From Streptomyces sp. PCS3-D2 (lineage in GTDB: Bacteria > Actinomycetota > Actinomycetes > Streptomycetales > Streptomycetaceae), in assembly GCF_000612545.2 (NCBI RefSeq), contig NZ_CP097800.1, positions 1,674,001-1,738,000 on the forward strand: a DNA stretch of 64,000 nucleotides. The letters run 5' to 3'. This document shows, in pieces, positions 16,025 to 23,681 of the stretch. Positions within the stretch are counted from its first letter, which is position 1. Each line of letters opens with the position of its first letter. Made by a program: the position numbers and the translations under genes. The notes under the pieces were generated by a model. The model was not told the origin of the DNA and ran no database searches. It worked only from the letters and a program-made list of their open reading frames with translations.

Positions 16025-17611
16025 TCAGCGGTCGGTGGCGGGAAGTCCGGCGAGGTCGCGCAGCGGGACCGGACAGGAGAGGGGACGGCGGTCCGCGGCG
16101 GGTTCCCCTCCGGCCAGGGCGGCGACGGCCGGACCGCACATGCGGCCCTGGCACCAACCCATGCCGGCCCGGGTGAGGAGTTTGACCGTACGGGCGTCCC
16201 GCGCCCCGAGGTCACCGGCCGCCTCGCGGATCCGGCCGGCCGGGACCTCCTCGCAGCGGCACACCACGGCATCGTCCCGGAGCCAGCCGGTCCAGCCCGC
16301 GCCCGGCCGGTGGGCCGCGGCCATCGCGTCGGCGAAGGCGCGCAGCCGGTCGCGGCGGCGGGCGAGGCAGGTCAGGCGGGCCCCGTCGCCCGGGGCCGGC
16401 CGCCCCGGGCGCAGCGCCGCCGCGACGGAGTGCGCGGCCAGCTCGCCTTCGGCCAGGGCCAGCTGGGCACCGCCGATGCCGCCGGTCTCCCCCGCGGACC
16501 AGATGCCGGGGACCGAGGTGCGCTGCCCGGCGTCGACCTCCAGGGCGACGGTGCCGTCGAGGCCGGTCCGGGTGGCGCACCCGAGTCCGGTGGCGAGTTC
16601 GAGCTGGGGCACGAGCCCGTGGCCGACGGCGAGCGCGTCACAGGGGATCCGGCGGGCGGTGCCGGGCAGCGGACGCCAGTCGCGGTCGAGTCGGGACACG
16701 GTGACGGCCTCGATCCGGCCGGTGCCGTGGGCCTGCGTGACGGCGTGCCGGGTCAGCAGCCGGACGTGGCCACGGGCCAGGGCTCCCCCGTAGGCGGCGG
16801 CCTCGACGAGCTTGCCGGGATTGCGCAGCAGCGCGGGCACCTGACCCGCGTACGCGGTGTAGGCGGCGGCCTCCACCACGGCGGGCACGGCGGCTCCGGC
16901 GGCGGCGAGGGACCCGGCCACCGCGAGCAGGAGCGGACCACTGCCGGCGACCACCACGCGCCGGCCCGGCAGCACCAGTCCGCCCTTGAGCATGGCCTGC
17001 GCCCCACCGGCCCCGACCACTCCGGGCAGCGTCCAGCCGGGGAAGGGCAGTTGGCGCTCGTAGGCGCCGGTGGCGACGAGCACGGCGCGGGCCGCGACCG
17101 CCGCGGCCCGCTCGTCGGGGGCGTGGCCGGCGACGGCGTGCAGGGTCCAGCCGCCCTCTCGCGGTGCCACCGTCCACACGTGATGGAGCGGCAGGTAGAC
17201 GATCCGGCCGGCCGACTCGTGGGCGCGCAGGGCGGCCGCGCGGGCCGTGAACTCGGCCCAGCCGTGGTGCAGGGCCTCGGGGCGGGCGGCACCGAGGCCC
17301 GGTGCGGGGTGGCGGTAGTACTGCCCGCCGGGGGCGTCGCCCGCGTCGAGGAGGGCCACTCGGAGTCCGAGCCCGGCGGCGGTGACGGCCGCGGCCAGTC
17401 CGGCCGGCCCGGCCCCGACCACGGCCAGGTCGACCGGCTCGGCACCGCCCGGCGCGCCGGACCCGGCAGACCCGGCGGACGCGGCGGACGCAGACGGCTG
17501 TGCGGACGGCTCCGGGGGCCGGGACGGACCGGCGGACCCGGACGGCTGTGCGGATCCGGGCCGGCCCCCGGCGCGGGGCGGCTCGGCGGGGTCAGACGGC
17601 GAGGTCGGCAT
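16025..17611 (-). CDS. FAD/[2Fe-2S] oxidoreductase, alpha subunit of a D-hydroxyproline dehydrogenase-type complex
   Basis: This 528-aa flavoprotein has an N-terminal Rossmann FAD site (VDLAVVGAGPAGLAAAV), a second dinucleotide site (RRVVVAGSGPLLLAVAG) and a C-terminal BFD-like four-cysteine cluster (VVCRCEEV with later GWCQGRMCGP) for a [2Fe-2S] centre. It matches the large subunit of heteromeric hydroxyproline, opine or hydrogen-cyanide-synthase-type dehydrogenases. With the two adjacent genes it should oxidise cis-4-hydroxy-D-proline to 1-pyrroline-4-hydroxy-2-carboxylate, passing electrons toward the respiratory chain. The ATG at 17611 has AGGAGG 9 nt upstream and overlaps the ferredoxin-like gene by 20 nt. 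A ~60-residue Ser/Pro/Gly/Ala-rich N-terminal extension before the FAD site is unusual; the true start could be further in. Confidence 0.86.
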   Translation of the reverse strand: MPTSPSDPAEPPRAGGRPGSAQPSGSAGPSRPPEPSAQPSASAASAGSAGSGAPGGAEPVDLAVVGAGPAGLAAAVTAAGLGLRVALLDAGDAPGGQYYRHPAPGLGAARPEALHHGWAEFTARAAALRAHESAGRIVYLPLHHVWTVAPREGGWTLHAVAGHAPDERAAAVAARAVLVATGAYERQLPFPGWTLPGVVGAGGAQAMLKGGLVLPGRRVVVAGSGPLLLAVAGSLAAAGAAVPAVVEAAAYTAYAGQVPALLRNPGKLVEAAAYGGALARGHVRLLTRHAVTQAHGTGRIEAVTVSRLDRDWRPLPGTARRIPCDALAVGHGLVPQLELATGLGCATRTGLDGTVALEVDAGQRTSVPGIWSAGETGGIGGAQLALAEGELAAHSVAAALRPGRPAPGDGARLTCLARRRDRLRAFADAMAAAHRPGAGWTGWLRDDAVVCRCEEVPAGRIREAAGDLGARDARTVKLLTRAGMGWCQGRMCGPAVAALAGGEPAADRRPLSCPVPLRDLAGLPATDR

Positions 17612-17903
17612 GGCCGGTTCCCTCCTGGGTGGTGACGGCGTCGCCGGGCCGGGCGGGGACCAGGCAGGCGCGCTGGTTCGGGCGGCCGTTGACGGTGACG
17701 AGGCAGTCGTAGCAGCTGCCGATCCCACAGAAGGCGCCGCGCGGCGCGCCGCCCTCCCGGGTGGTGCGCCAGGCGAGGATCCCGGCGGCCCAGAGCACCG
17801 CGGCGACGCTCTGGCCGGGCAGGGCGGGCAGTTCACGGCCGTCGAAGGTGATCTCGTACGCGGCCGCCGGGCTGCCGCCGACCAGCGAGCGGGGGCTGCG
17901 CAT
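17592..17903 (-). CDS. (2Fe-2S)-binding gamma subunit of the dehydrogenase complex
   Basis: This 103-aa Fer2_4-type protein has cysteines at 59, 64, 67 and 80 (FCGIGSCYDC and RAC), the pattern of a plant-type [2Fe-2S] ferredoxin domain. These small proteins are the electron-transfer subunit of heteromeric D-hydroxyproline or sarcosine-oxidase-like dehydrogenases. Its ATG shares one base with the stop of the upstream FAD subunit gene (TGATG) and its end overlaps the alpha subunit gene, so the three proteins are made together. Confidence 0.88.
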   Translation of the reverse strand: MRSPRSLVGGSPAAAYEITFDGRELPALPGQSVAAVLWAAGILAWRTTREGGAPRGAFCGIGSCYDCLVTVNGRPNQRACLVPARPGDAVTTQEGTGHADLAV

Positions 17904-19078
17904 CAGGAGTGCTCCTCGGGGGTGTCGGCGGGGATCGGGCCGGCGCCGAAGCGGTCCGGGCGGAAGGGGTGGGCGGGCAGCGGGGGTTCGGCCCCCGTCA
18001 GCGCGGCGGCGATCATCAGCCCGGTGGCCGGGGCCAGGCCGATGCCGGCGCCCTCGTGGCCGCAGGCGTGCAGCAGTCCGGGGCGGCGGGGGTCCGGGCC
18101 GATCGCCGGGAGGTGGTCGGGCAGGTAGGGGCGGAAGCCGTGGTAGGTGCGCAGGACCCGCACGCCGGACAGGACGGGGAAGAGCTCCGCGGCCTGGGAG
18201 GCCAGCCGGCGCAGCGCCTCGGTCGACAGGCTCCGGTCGAAGCCGACCCGCTCACGGGTGGCGCCGATCAGGACCGGTCCCGAGGGGGTGCCCTCCACCA
18301 CGGCCGAGGACTGCAGGGCGGCGGAGCCGCTGGCGACGTCCGCGATGTAGTCGGCCGCGTAGACCTTGTGCCGGACCACTCGCGGCAGCGGTTCGGTCAC
18401 CAGGACGAAGCCGCGGCGCGGGAGGACGGGCAGGTCGGTGCCGGCCAGCGAGGCGATGTGCCCGCCCCAGGTGCCGGCCGCGTTCACCACGGCGGGGGCC
18501 CGGAGTTCGCGGCGGGGGGTGCGGACGCCTCGCACGACGCCGCGGTCCAGCAGGACCTCCGTCACCTCCTCGCCGAGGTACGCCGCGGCGCCCGAGGCGG
18601 CCAGCAGCCGGGCCGCGGCCTGCGCCGGCTGGACCTGCGCGTCCTGCGGGTAGTGGAATCCCCCTGCCAGGTCCGGGGCCAGGTGGGGCTCCAGGTCGTG
18701 CAGGGCGTGCGCGGGGACCTCGACCGCGTCGACCCCGGCCGCGCGCTGGCCCTCGGCGAAGCTCCGCAGGGCCTTCACGGTGGCCTCGTCCGGGGCGACG
18801 ACGAGCCCGCCCTTGGGCTCGTACTCGACCTCCCGCGGGAGGACCTCGGCCAGTTGCGTCCACAACCGCGCGGAGAGCAGGGCGAGGTCGAGTTCGGGGC
18901 CCGCCTCCTTGTCGGAGACGAGCAGGTTGCCTTCGCCGGCGCCGGTGGTGCCGCCCGCGACGGGACCGCGGTCGACGACGGCCACGGAGAGTCCGGCGCG
19001 GGCCGCGTAGTAGGCGCAGGCCGCTCCGACGACGCCGGCACCGATGATCACGACGTCCAGAGGATGTCTCTTGAGCAC
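17903..19078 (-). CDS. FAD-dependent oxidoreductase (DadA/DAO type), beta subunit of D-hydroxyproline dehydrogenase
   Basis: This 391-aa protein of the DAO family has the FAD-binding GAGVVGAACAYYAARAG at its N-terminus and the C-terminal THGFRPYLPD-like stretch (YHGFRPYLPDHLPAIGPDP) with LHACGHEGAGIGLAPATG. It is the substrate-oxidising subunit, acting on a D-amino or D-imino acid. The GTG at 19078 has no Shine-Dalgarno sequence. A -10-like CATATT sits exactly 6 nt before it, so the transcript is probably leaderless, and operator copy 5 overlaps that -10. First gene of the three-gene dehydrogenase operon. Confidence 0.88.
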   Translation of the reverse strand: MLKRHPLDVVIIGAGVVGAACAYYAARAGLSVAVVDRGPVAGGTTGAGEGNLLVSDKEAGPELDLALLSARLWTQLAEVLPREVEYEPKGGLVVAPDEATVKALRSFAEGQRAAGVDAVEVPAHALHDLEPHLAPDLAGGFHYPQDAQVQPAQAAARLLAASGAAAYLGEEVTEVLLDRGVVRGVRTPRRELRAPAVVNAAGTWGGHIASLAGTDLPVLPRRGFVLVTEPLPRVVRHKVYAADYIADVASGSAALQSSAVVEGTPSGPVLIGATRERVGFDRSLSTEALRRLASQAAELFPVLSGVRVLRTYHGFRPYLPDHLPAIGPDPRRPGLLHACGHEGAGIGLAPATGLMIAAALTGAEPPLPAHPFRPDRFGAGPIPADTPEEHS

Positions 19079-19082
19079 GACA

Positions 19083-19094
19083 GTAATATGTCAC
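19083..19094 (-). promoter_or_regulatory. Regulon operator copy 5 (GTGACATATTAC) at a leaderless promoter
   Basis: The minus-strand motif ends 5 bp before the GTG start codon of the dehydrogenase beta subunit and contains most of the presumed -10 hexamer CATATT. Binding here would directly block transcription initiation. Confidence 0.65.
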
Positions 19095-19113
19095 ATTCTT
19101 TAGTGCCTGCCCA

Positions 19114-19150
19114 GACCGGTCCCGCGCCCCCCTCGGGCGCGGGACCGGTC
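19114..19150 (-). terminator. Terminator of the collagenase gene
   Basis: A perfect 16-bp stem (19114-19129 with 19135-19150, GACCGGTCCCGCGCCC and its complement) with a 5-nt loop lies 10 nt past the collagenase stop codon. It also insulates the downstream dehydrogenase operon from read-through. Confidence 0.85.
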
Positions 19151-19159
19151 CGGTACCCG

Positions 19160-21544
19160 TCAGCTGCGCAGCGGCCCCTCACAGCTGTAGCTCGACGTCG
19201 CGGCGACCTTGTTGCTCCAGATCTCCGGCGGACCGAAGGAGCAGTTCATGTCGGCGAGGTTGTTGGAGGCGGCGCCCGCCCGGTCGAGGATGAAGTAGTC
19301 GACCGTCTCCGACATGTCCTTGAAGTTCTGGTCGTCGCTGCGCCAGTTCTTCAGGTTCGCGGTGATCCGGCCCGTGCAGGTGAAGCGGCGCTTGCCCGGG
19401 TCGCCGTTCTCCACGCAGTCCGGGGTGTTGTAGGTGGCCGCGGCGAAGGACGACTTCACCGAGGCGAGCGCCGAGTCGCGCAGCTGATCGTTGGGGGTGA
19501 AGGAGGTGTTCGGCACGAAGAGCTGATCGACCTTGGCGATCTGGGCGTCCAGGAAGCGGTCGTAGTCGCGCTGGAGGTAGGTGTCGGCCCCCATCCGGTG
19601 GCGCCAGGCGTCGTACGCCGCGACGTCGTCGGCGCGCAGGTGGGTGTACATCTCGCGCAACAGCGAGGGCTTCTCGGTCCACAGGAACTCGAAGAAGGTG
19701 CCGGCGTAGCTGTAGAAGCGGAAGCCGTCGCCGGCGTAGGTGGCGTTCAGCAGCTGCTCGACGGTCATGCGCGGGCCGCCGCCGGCCGTGTCGCTGATGA
19801 TGCTCTTCACCAGGGACTTGCGGACGGCGATGCCGTTGTCGCGGGTGGCGCCGTCGAAGAACTCGGCCGTGCCCTCGTCCATGGCGGTCGTGCGGTCGCT
19901 CTCGTACCAGGGGCCCTGGCCGAAGAAGCCGGGGACGGCGAAGCGGCCGTTGAGGTAGTGCGTGTACTCGTGACGGAAGAGCTCCTCAAGGGTGAGGGAG
20001 GAGTCCTGCGGGACGCGGCGCTGGTAGGTGTAGAAGGTGGCGCCGTTCTCGATGTAGATGCCGCCGTTGTTGGTGTCGTAGCCGGTCAGGATCGGGTGGT
20101 AGTTCACGTAGTCGGCGCGGGAGCCGTAGAGCACGATGTTCAGGGTGGCGTTGGGGTCGCCCGCGAGCGGCTGGTCGGTCCCCAGGACGCGGTGGTACTG
20201 GGCCTTGACCTGCTTGCTGGCGTAGTAGAGCTGGTCGACGGTGGCCCGGTCGAGGCCGGTGCGGACCTTGATGGCGCCGTTGTCGTAGGTGTAGGTGTAG
20301 GGGAACAGCTGCTTCTCGATGTCCTCCCGGCACACCCCGTACGGCGTGCAGGCCTCGTAGAAGTTGAGCCAGGAGACGACCTTGGCCCACGGCTCGCTGC
20401 CGTCGCCGAAGCCGGCCTTCAGGGAGCCGAGCATCGCGCCGAGGTCGGCGACGATCGGGTCGCGCAGGCCCTCGACCTGGCCGAAGCGGGCGTACTCGCT
20501 GAGCGCGTCGCGCACCACCCAGGCGTTGGCCGTGCCCTTGAGGTGCGTGTAGCCGGAGAAGGCCTTGAAGGCGGCACGGTAGGCGGGGTCGGCGGCCACG
20601 GCCGCGTGGAAGGCGGTGTCCTGGTTGCCCGGGTAGACGCCGAGGTAGTTGGTGGAGAGCGCGGCGAGCACGGCGCCCGCCCACGCGGGGTCCAGGTGGG
20701 TGGCCGGGTGGGCCGGGTCCATGGTGGCCAGGACCTTTCGCACCAGGCCGAGCTGGTGCTGGCGCAGGCCGGGGCCGGCGGCATAGAGGGCCTCGCGCAG
20801 GGTGCGGGCGTTGGCGGGAGTGACGTCGAAGGTCCGCGCCGCGCCTCCGAAGGCGTCGATGGCCTCGCGTATCGCGGCGACCGTCGGGGCGTCGGTGATG
20901 TCGATCTCATCGCGCGAGAAGTCGTGGTAGGCGACGGCGTGCAGGTACGTGAACATCTCCTCCAGGTGGGAGGAGTTGCGGCCGTCGTGGGCGGCGGCCA
21001 GGGCGGATATCCGGCGGGACACGGCCTGGACGTGCGCGTCCGACATGACCGGGGCCAGGCGGGCGTCCCAGGTCCAGATCAGTCCGCGCAGGCAGCCGTC
21101 GGCCAGGACGGCCTGGTCGGCGAGGAAGTCGGCGAACTGCTCGGGCGTGAGGTTCGTGATCCCGTCGAGGGTGCAGGGGACGCCTGCGGCGACGCTCTTC
21201 GCGGTGGGTGACAACGCGGCCGCCTTGCCCCGCTTCTCCAGCTCCTGGACCGACCCGCCGGCGGGGGCCGCGCCGGGCACCTGGCCGGAGAGGTTCAGCC
21301 CGCCCGGGGCCGGGGCGGGGGCGGGGGCGTTGTCCTTGGCCTCGGCGAAGCGGTCGACCTCGTCGAAGGGGTTCCCCGTGGGGCCGGGGGCCGCGGCGGC
21401 GGTTGCGGCGGCCTGAGCGCCCGTGAAGGCGGCGGGGGCCGCGGACTCGGCGGCCTGCGTGGTGCCCTGCGCCGCGGTGGCGAGGAGGGTCACCGCAATG
21501 GCGGAGGCGAGGAGGGAAGAGCGCACAGCTCTGTGCTTGAGCAC
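19160..21544 (-). CDS. Secreted M9-family collagenase (zinc metallopeptidase)
   Basis: This 794-aa secreted protease has a Sec signal peptide (RAVRSSLLASAIAVTLLATA, then AAQGTTQAAES), a Pro/Ala-rich linker, an M9 N-terminal activator-like domain (about 130-380) and a gluzincin catalytic domain. That domain has HEYTH at about residue 525 and the third zinc ligand in AMDEGTAEFFDGAT. It should cleave native or denatured collagen outside the cell. The C-terminal ~110 residues contain four cysteines (PDCVE, FTCTG, NCSFG, YSCEG). No PKD or typical collagen-binding domain is visible, so it is shorter than clostridial ColG/ColH. The GTG at 21544 follows AGGAG; the open frame extends upstream across the promoter but has no coding character there. 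It is transcribed from a promoter overlapping operator copy 6. Confidence 0.93.
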   Translation of the reverse strand: MLKHRAVRSSLLASAIAVTLLATAAQGTTQAAESAAPAAFTGAQAAATAAAAPGPTGNPFDEVDRFAEAKDNAPAPAPAPGGLNLSGQVPGAAPAGGSVQELEKRGKAAALSPTAKSVAAGVPCTLDGITNLTPEQFADFLADQAVLADGCLRGLIWTWDARLAPVMSDAHVQAVSRRISALAAAHDGRNSSHLEEMFTYLHAVAYHDFSRDEIDITDAPTVAAIREAIDAFGGAARTFDVTPANARTLREALYAAGPGLRQHQLGLVRKVLATMDPAHPATHLDPAWAGAVLAALSTNYLGVYPGNQDTAFHAAVAADPAYRAAFKAFSGYTHLKGTANAWVVRDALSEYARFGQVEGLRDPIVADLGAMLGSLKAGFGDGSEPWAKVVSWLNFYEACTPYGVCREDIEKQLFPYTYTYDNGAIKVRTGLDRATVDQLYYASKQVKAQYHRVLGTDQPLAGDPNATLNIVLYGSRADYVNYHPILTGYDTNNGGIYIENGATFYTYQRRVPQDSSLTLEELFRHEYTHYLNGRFAVPGFFGQGPWYESDRTTAMDEGTAEFFDGATRDNGIAVRKSLVKSIISDTAGGGPRMTVEQLLNATYAGDGFRFYSYAGTFFEFLWTEKPSLLREMYTHLRADDVAAYDAWRHRMGADTYLQRDYDRFLDAQIAKVDQLFVPNTSFTPNDQLRDSALASVKSSFAAATYNTPDCVENGDPGKRRFTCTGRITANLKNWRSDDQNFKDMSETVDYFILDRAGAASNNLADMNCSFGPPEIWSNKVAATSSYSCEGPLRS

Positions 21545-21643
21545 CGAGAACTCCTGTTCGGAGAGGGTGAGGTGGGGGGTGGTGCGTGAACTGCCCTGCG
21601 TCACGCGGCGTTTGACGGGGATTAACGTGCCGCGGTGTGAGCT

Positions 21644-21675
21644 GTAACATAGTAATGTGAAATTGCACTGACAAG
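21644..21675 (-). promoter_or_regulatory. Promoter and regulon operator copy 6 between collagenase and aminopeptidase P
   Basis: This 32-bp block is identical to 10404-10435. On the minus strand TTGTCA (21674-21669) and TATGTT (21651-21646) flank a 17-bp spacer containing GTGAAATTGCAC (21657-21668). It drives the collagenase; the divergent aminopeptidase gene starts 44 bp to the right, and TAATGT (21653-21658) could be its -10, so one bound operator could control both. Confidence 0.78.
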
Positions 21676-21718
21676 ACCTATGCGCCCACCAGTTCGCGTC
21701 TTCCATGAAGGAGCCCCC

Positions 21719-23098
21719 GTGACCGAATCCCCCGCCCACCTCAACACGGGCAGCCACGACCGTCCGGTGTCACCGGAGTTGTCCCGGTTCATGGCGGGCG
21801 GCTGGGCACCCTCCCCGCTCCCTCCCTCCGCGCGGGCCGCGGCACACGACGTCACCCCGGCCCGCCGGGCGCGGCTTTCGGCCCGCTTCCCGGGCGAGCG
21901 GCTGATCGTCCCCGCGGGCGAGCTGACGGTCCGCTCCAACGACTGCGACCACCGCTTCCGCCCGCACAGCGCGTACGCCTGGCTGACCGGCCTCACCGGG
22001 GAGGACCAGGCGGGGCACGTACTGGTCATGGAGCCGTCGGGTCCGCACGCGCACGAGGCCGTGCTCCACCTGCGACCCCGCTCGCCGCGAGCCGACGGGG
22101 ACGGGGAGTTCTACCGGGACCGCCGGTACGGGGAGTTCTGGGTGGGGCGCCGTCCGGACCTCGCCGAGGCGGAGCGCCTGACCGGGATCCGCTGCACACG
22201 CCTCGATCCGCTCGGCCCGCCGGAAGGCCGCAACGCGGCCACCGACCCGGAACTCGCCGCGGCACTGTCGGAATTGCGCCTGGTCAAGGACGCTTGGGAG
22301 GTAGAGCAGCTGCAACTGGCCGTCGACCACACGACGACGGGATTCGAGGACGTCGTACGGTCCCTGCCGCAGGCCCTGGCGCACCCGCGCGGGGAACGAT
22401 GGATCGAGGGGGTCTTCGGCCTGCGCGCCCGGGCCGAGGGCAACGGCACCGGCTACGAGACGATCGCCGCGTCGGGCGCCCACGCGTGCACCCTGCACTG
22501 GATCCGCAACGACGGCCGGCTGGACGGGAGCGAACTGCTCCTCCTGGACGCGGGCGTGGAGACGGACACCCTCTACACCGCGGACATCACCCGCACCCTC
22601 CCGCTGTCGGGCCGCTTCTCACCCGTCCAGCGGCAGGTCTACGAACTGGTGCTGGCCGCCCAGGAGGCGGGCATCGCGGCACTGCGCCCCGGGGCGCGCT
22701 TCGGGGACTTCCACCGCGCCGGGATGCGGGTGATCGCCGAAGGCCTGGCCGAGTGGGGCGTCCTGAAGAACGCCGAGGGCGACCTGCACCGGCGGTACAC
22801 CCTGTGCAGCAGCGGCCACATGCTGGGGCTCGACGTGCACGACTGCGCGAAGGCCCGGGCCGAGACGTACCTGGACGGAGTCCTGGAGGAGGGCCAGGTC
22901 CTGACGGTGGAGCCGGGCCTGTACCTCCAGCCCGACGACGAGACCCTTCCCGCACCGCTGCGGGGCATCGGCGTCCGCATCGAGGACGACCTGGTGATCA
23001 CGGCGGACGGCGCCCGGCTGATGTCGGGCGCACTGCCGCGCACGGTCGCCGGCATCGAGGAGTGGATGTCCGGCCTCCTGGAGGACGGCCACGCCTGA
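21719..23098 (+). CDS. M24 Xaa-Pro aminopeptidase (aminopeptidase P family)
   Basis: This 459-aa cytoplasmic metallopeptidase removes N-terminal residues preceding proline or hydroxyproline. An AMP_N domain (residues about 40-180, with VPAGELTVRSNDCDHRFRPH) is followed by the pita-bread catalytic domain with its dinuclear metal ligands: Asp in LLDAGVETDTLY, Asp in TADITRTLP, His in GLDVHDC, Glu in VEPGLYL and Glu in GVRIEDD. The GTG at 21719 has an excellent GAAGGAG 5 nt upstream, which excludes the in-frame ATG at 21680. It is divergent from the collagenase gene and shares its operator, consistent with trimming imported collagen peptides such as X-Pro-Hyp. Confidence 0.93.
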   Translation: MTESPAHLNTGSHDRPVSPELSRFMAGGWAPSPLPPSARAAAHDVTPARRARLSARFPGERLIVPAGELTVRSNDCDHRFRPHSAYAWLTGLTGEDQAGHVLVMEPSGPHAHEAVLHLRPRSPRADGDGEFYRDRRYGEFWVGRRPDLAEAERLTGIRCTRLDPLGPPEGRNAATDPELAAALSELRLVKDAWEVEQLQLAVDHTTTGFEDVVRSLPQALAHPRGERWIEGVFGLRARAEGNGTGYETIAASGAHACTLHWIRNDGRLDGSELLLLDAGVETDTLYTADITRTLPLSGRFSPVQRQVYELVLAAQEAGIAALRPGARFGDFHRAGMRVIAEGLAEWGVLKNAEGDLHRRYTLCSSGHMLGLDVHDCAKARAETYLDGVLEEGQVLTVEPGLYLQPDDETLPAPLRGIGVRIEDDLVITADGARLMSGALPRTVAGIEEWMSGLLEDGHA

Positions 23099-23282
23099 AC
23101 CAGCTGGGCCCACTGGCCGTCACCTCGATGGCCCGTCGACAGCCGGCGCCGAGCGGTTCGGTGCCGTTCCCGGCGGGACGTGCGGCATGCGGGGCTGGAC
23201 CGCCGGGCCGGGGCGGCCGACGGCAGAGCACCGTCCCGCCGCCGCGTCCCCGCACCCCGCAGGGACACGATCGGGAACGCCG

Positions 23283-23681
23283 CTACGGGAGGACCGCCGT
23301 GCCGTCGAGTTCGACCAGGGCCTGGTCGTCCCAGAGGCGGACCACGCCGATGACGGCCATCGCCGGATAGTCACGGCCCGCCGCCCGCCGCCAGATGCGG
23401 CCCAGTTCGGCCGCGTGGCTGCGGTACGCGGCCACGTCGACCGCGTACACCGTCACCCGGGCCAGGTCCGCCGGGGCTCCGCCGGCCGCGGCCAGGGCCG
23501 ACAGGAGGTTGGCCAGCGCCGTCTCGAACTGCTCCGGAAGGGTCTCCCCCACCACCTTGCCCGCGCCGTCCAGCGCGGTCTGCCCCGCCAGAAACACCAG
23601 CCGCGAGCCCGTGGCCGCCACCGCGTGGGAGAAGCCCGTGGCCGGCGAGAGTTCCGCCGGGTTGATCCGGTCGAGGCTCAT
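23283..23681 (-). CDS. RidA/YjgF family enamine-imine deaminase
   Basis: This 132-aa single-domain RidA protein starts SLDRINPAELSPATGFSHAV and contains FLAGQTALDGAG, EQFETALANL and the C-terminal ALVELDGTAVL. RidA proteins hydrolyse reactive enamines/imines to ketones and ammonia. The gene overlaps the acyl-CoA dehydrogenase gene by 4 nt and therefore belongs to the aromatic CoA-pathway operon. The dearomatised product of 2-aminobenzoyl-CoA monooxygenase/reductase is an enamine, so a pathway-specific deaminase role is plausible. This is an inference; a general detoxifying role is the alternative. Confidence 0.88.
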   Translation of the reverse strand: MSLDRINPAELSPATGFSHAVAATGSRLVFLAGQTALDGAGKVVGETLPEQFETALANLLSALAAAGGAPADLARVTVYAVDVAAYRSHAAELGRIWRRAAGRDYPAMAVIGVVRLWDDQALVELDGTAVLP

